The notes under the pieces were generated by a model, which saw nothing but the letters and a program-made list of their open reading frames with translations, did not search any database and had not been told where the DNA came from. From Flavobacterium sp. (GTDB lineage Bacteria; Bacteroidota; Bacteroidia; Flavobacteriales; Flavobacteriaceae): 64,000 nt of DNA. This document shows positions 63,648-64,000 of this stretch, piece after piece. Position 1 is the first letter of the stretch. Each line of letters opens with the position of its first letter. The DNA lies in assembly GCF_024710485.1 (NCBI RefSeq), contig NZ_JANJUQ010000033.1, forward strand, positions 1-64,000, in the 5' to 3' direction. The position numbers and the translations under genes are program-made.

Positions 63648-63655
63648 CAAATATA
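63648..63655 (-). promoter_or_regulatory. pyrH promoter -7 box
   Basis: Minus-strand TATATTTG, about 145 bp upstream of the pyrH start. Confidence 0.5.
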
Positions 63656-63735
63656 AACATATTCTGTTTTGCTGTAGTATTCGTTAAAAATATTGTTTAG
63701 TAACATTTATCACTTTTAAATACTGAATGGTTTTG

Positions 63736-63743
63736 TAGTTTTG
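63736..63743 (+). promoter_or_regulatory. Promoter -7 box of the thioredoxin-family gene
   Basis: TAGTTTTG, 19 bp before the ATG at 63763. Confidence 0.5.
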
Positions 63744-63762
63744 TAACATCAAATTCACATTT

Positions 63763-64000
63763 ATGGAATCTATCATTCAAAGCAGTTTAGCTAACAGTAT
63801 AACCTACGAAGCCTACAGAAATACTATTGATACCTTGCTGAAAGAAGGTAAGTCGACAGGACATGAGCAATCGGCAGATTTAACCCATTATTCGGAACTC
63901 AATGTTACCCGAATGAATCGTTTGGACAAAACGATGACTGTTGCGGATGAATTTACCAAACAATTGAAAGATTTAAAAGGAGATTATCTGTGGTTGGTTA
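63763..64000 (+). CDS. Thioredoxin-family protein, N-terminal part (cut by window end)
   Basis: An ATG at 63763 opens a frame of 79 codons that stays open to the end of the window. It starts MESIIQSSLANSITYEAYRN and continues through GKSTGHEQSADLTHYSELN and VTRMNRLDKTM to LKGDYLWLV. This helical N-terminus and the GHEQS...HYSELN..RM pattern match a Flavobacterial thioredoxin-family protein whose active site (WCGDA-like) would lie just beyond the edge. The call relies on recall of the family; the catalytic part is not visible. Confidence 0.6.
   Translation, partial: MESIIQSSLANSITYEAYRNTIDTLLKEGKSTGHEQSADLTHYSELNVTRMNRLDKTMTVADEFTKQLKDLKGDYLWLV

Noticed and set aside
63518..63706. Minus-strand open frame of 62 codons upstream of pyrH
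   Set aside because: It covers the likely pyrH promoter (63648-63655) and leader; Asn/Thr/Ser-rich with no recognisable domain.

Overview
The window comes from a low-GC Bacteroidota chromosome, most likely Flavobacterium or a close Flavobacteriaceae relative. The evidence is the TAnnTTTG promoter -7 boxes (often with a TTG/TTTG box 19-20 bp upstream), the lack of strong Shine-Dalgarno sites, a 14-gene nuo operon with a short NuoG, a type IX secretion (T9SS) C-terminal sorting domain, a PorT-like barrel, a DUF5686 protein, and lipoproteins with short signal peptides. Family assignments were made by reading motifs; no database search was run.

Layout. 1-2.1 kb is an accessory edge: the first codons of an IS21-type istA gene run off the left end, followed by its terminal repeats, the tail of a broken gene, a class II Fic protein, and a terminator plus direct repeat that resembles an integration scar. 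2.1-6.3 kb holds a lipoprotein esterase, a umuC-umuD pair in unusual order, a small membrane protein and a GreA/B C-domain protein. 6.3-19.5 kb is the full respiratory complex I operon nuoA-N on the minus strand, driven by a near-ideal promoter at 19482-19512. 19.6-24.1 kb holds a cold-shock protein, aspS, a TlpA-like thioredoxin, a MORN-like repeat protein and a lipoprotein.

24.2-32.8 kb appears to be one regulatory unit. A TetR repressor heads a tolC/adaptor/RND efflux operon, and the adjacent yceI-like/ndh (type II NADH dehydrogenase) operon carries a nearly identical 28-bp palindrome at its promoter. The same repressor therefore probably controls drug efflux and an alternative NADH dehydrogenase together. 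32.9-39.6 kb has a polyprenyl synthetase and sucAB. 39.7-44.2 kb has a TPR-AraC regulator, an RCC1-repeat T9SS substrate and a secreted protein of unknown function.

44.4-64 kb is mostly housekeeping: MFS exporter, retropepsin-like protease, TatD, acyltransferase, asparaginase, tRNA-Ser(GGA), PorT-like barrel, a lone ORF6N protein, rpoN, asnS, an MMPL/RND transporter, a Kef-type antiporter, DUF5686, frr, pyrH and the start of a thioredoxin-family gene cut by the right edge.

The observations most worth a second look are the shared TetR operator, a recurrent class of short degenerate repeats placed directly before start codons (several unrelated sequence families), the reversed umuC-umuD order, the enlarged RND permease, and the IS21 edge with its broken gene. 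I saw no CRISPR array, phage module or obvious new defence system.
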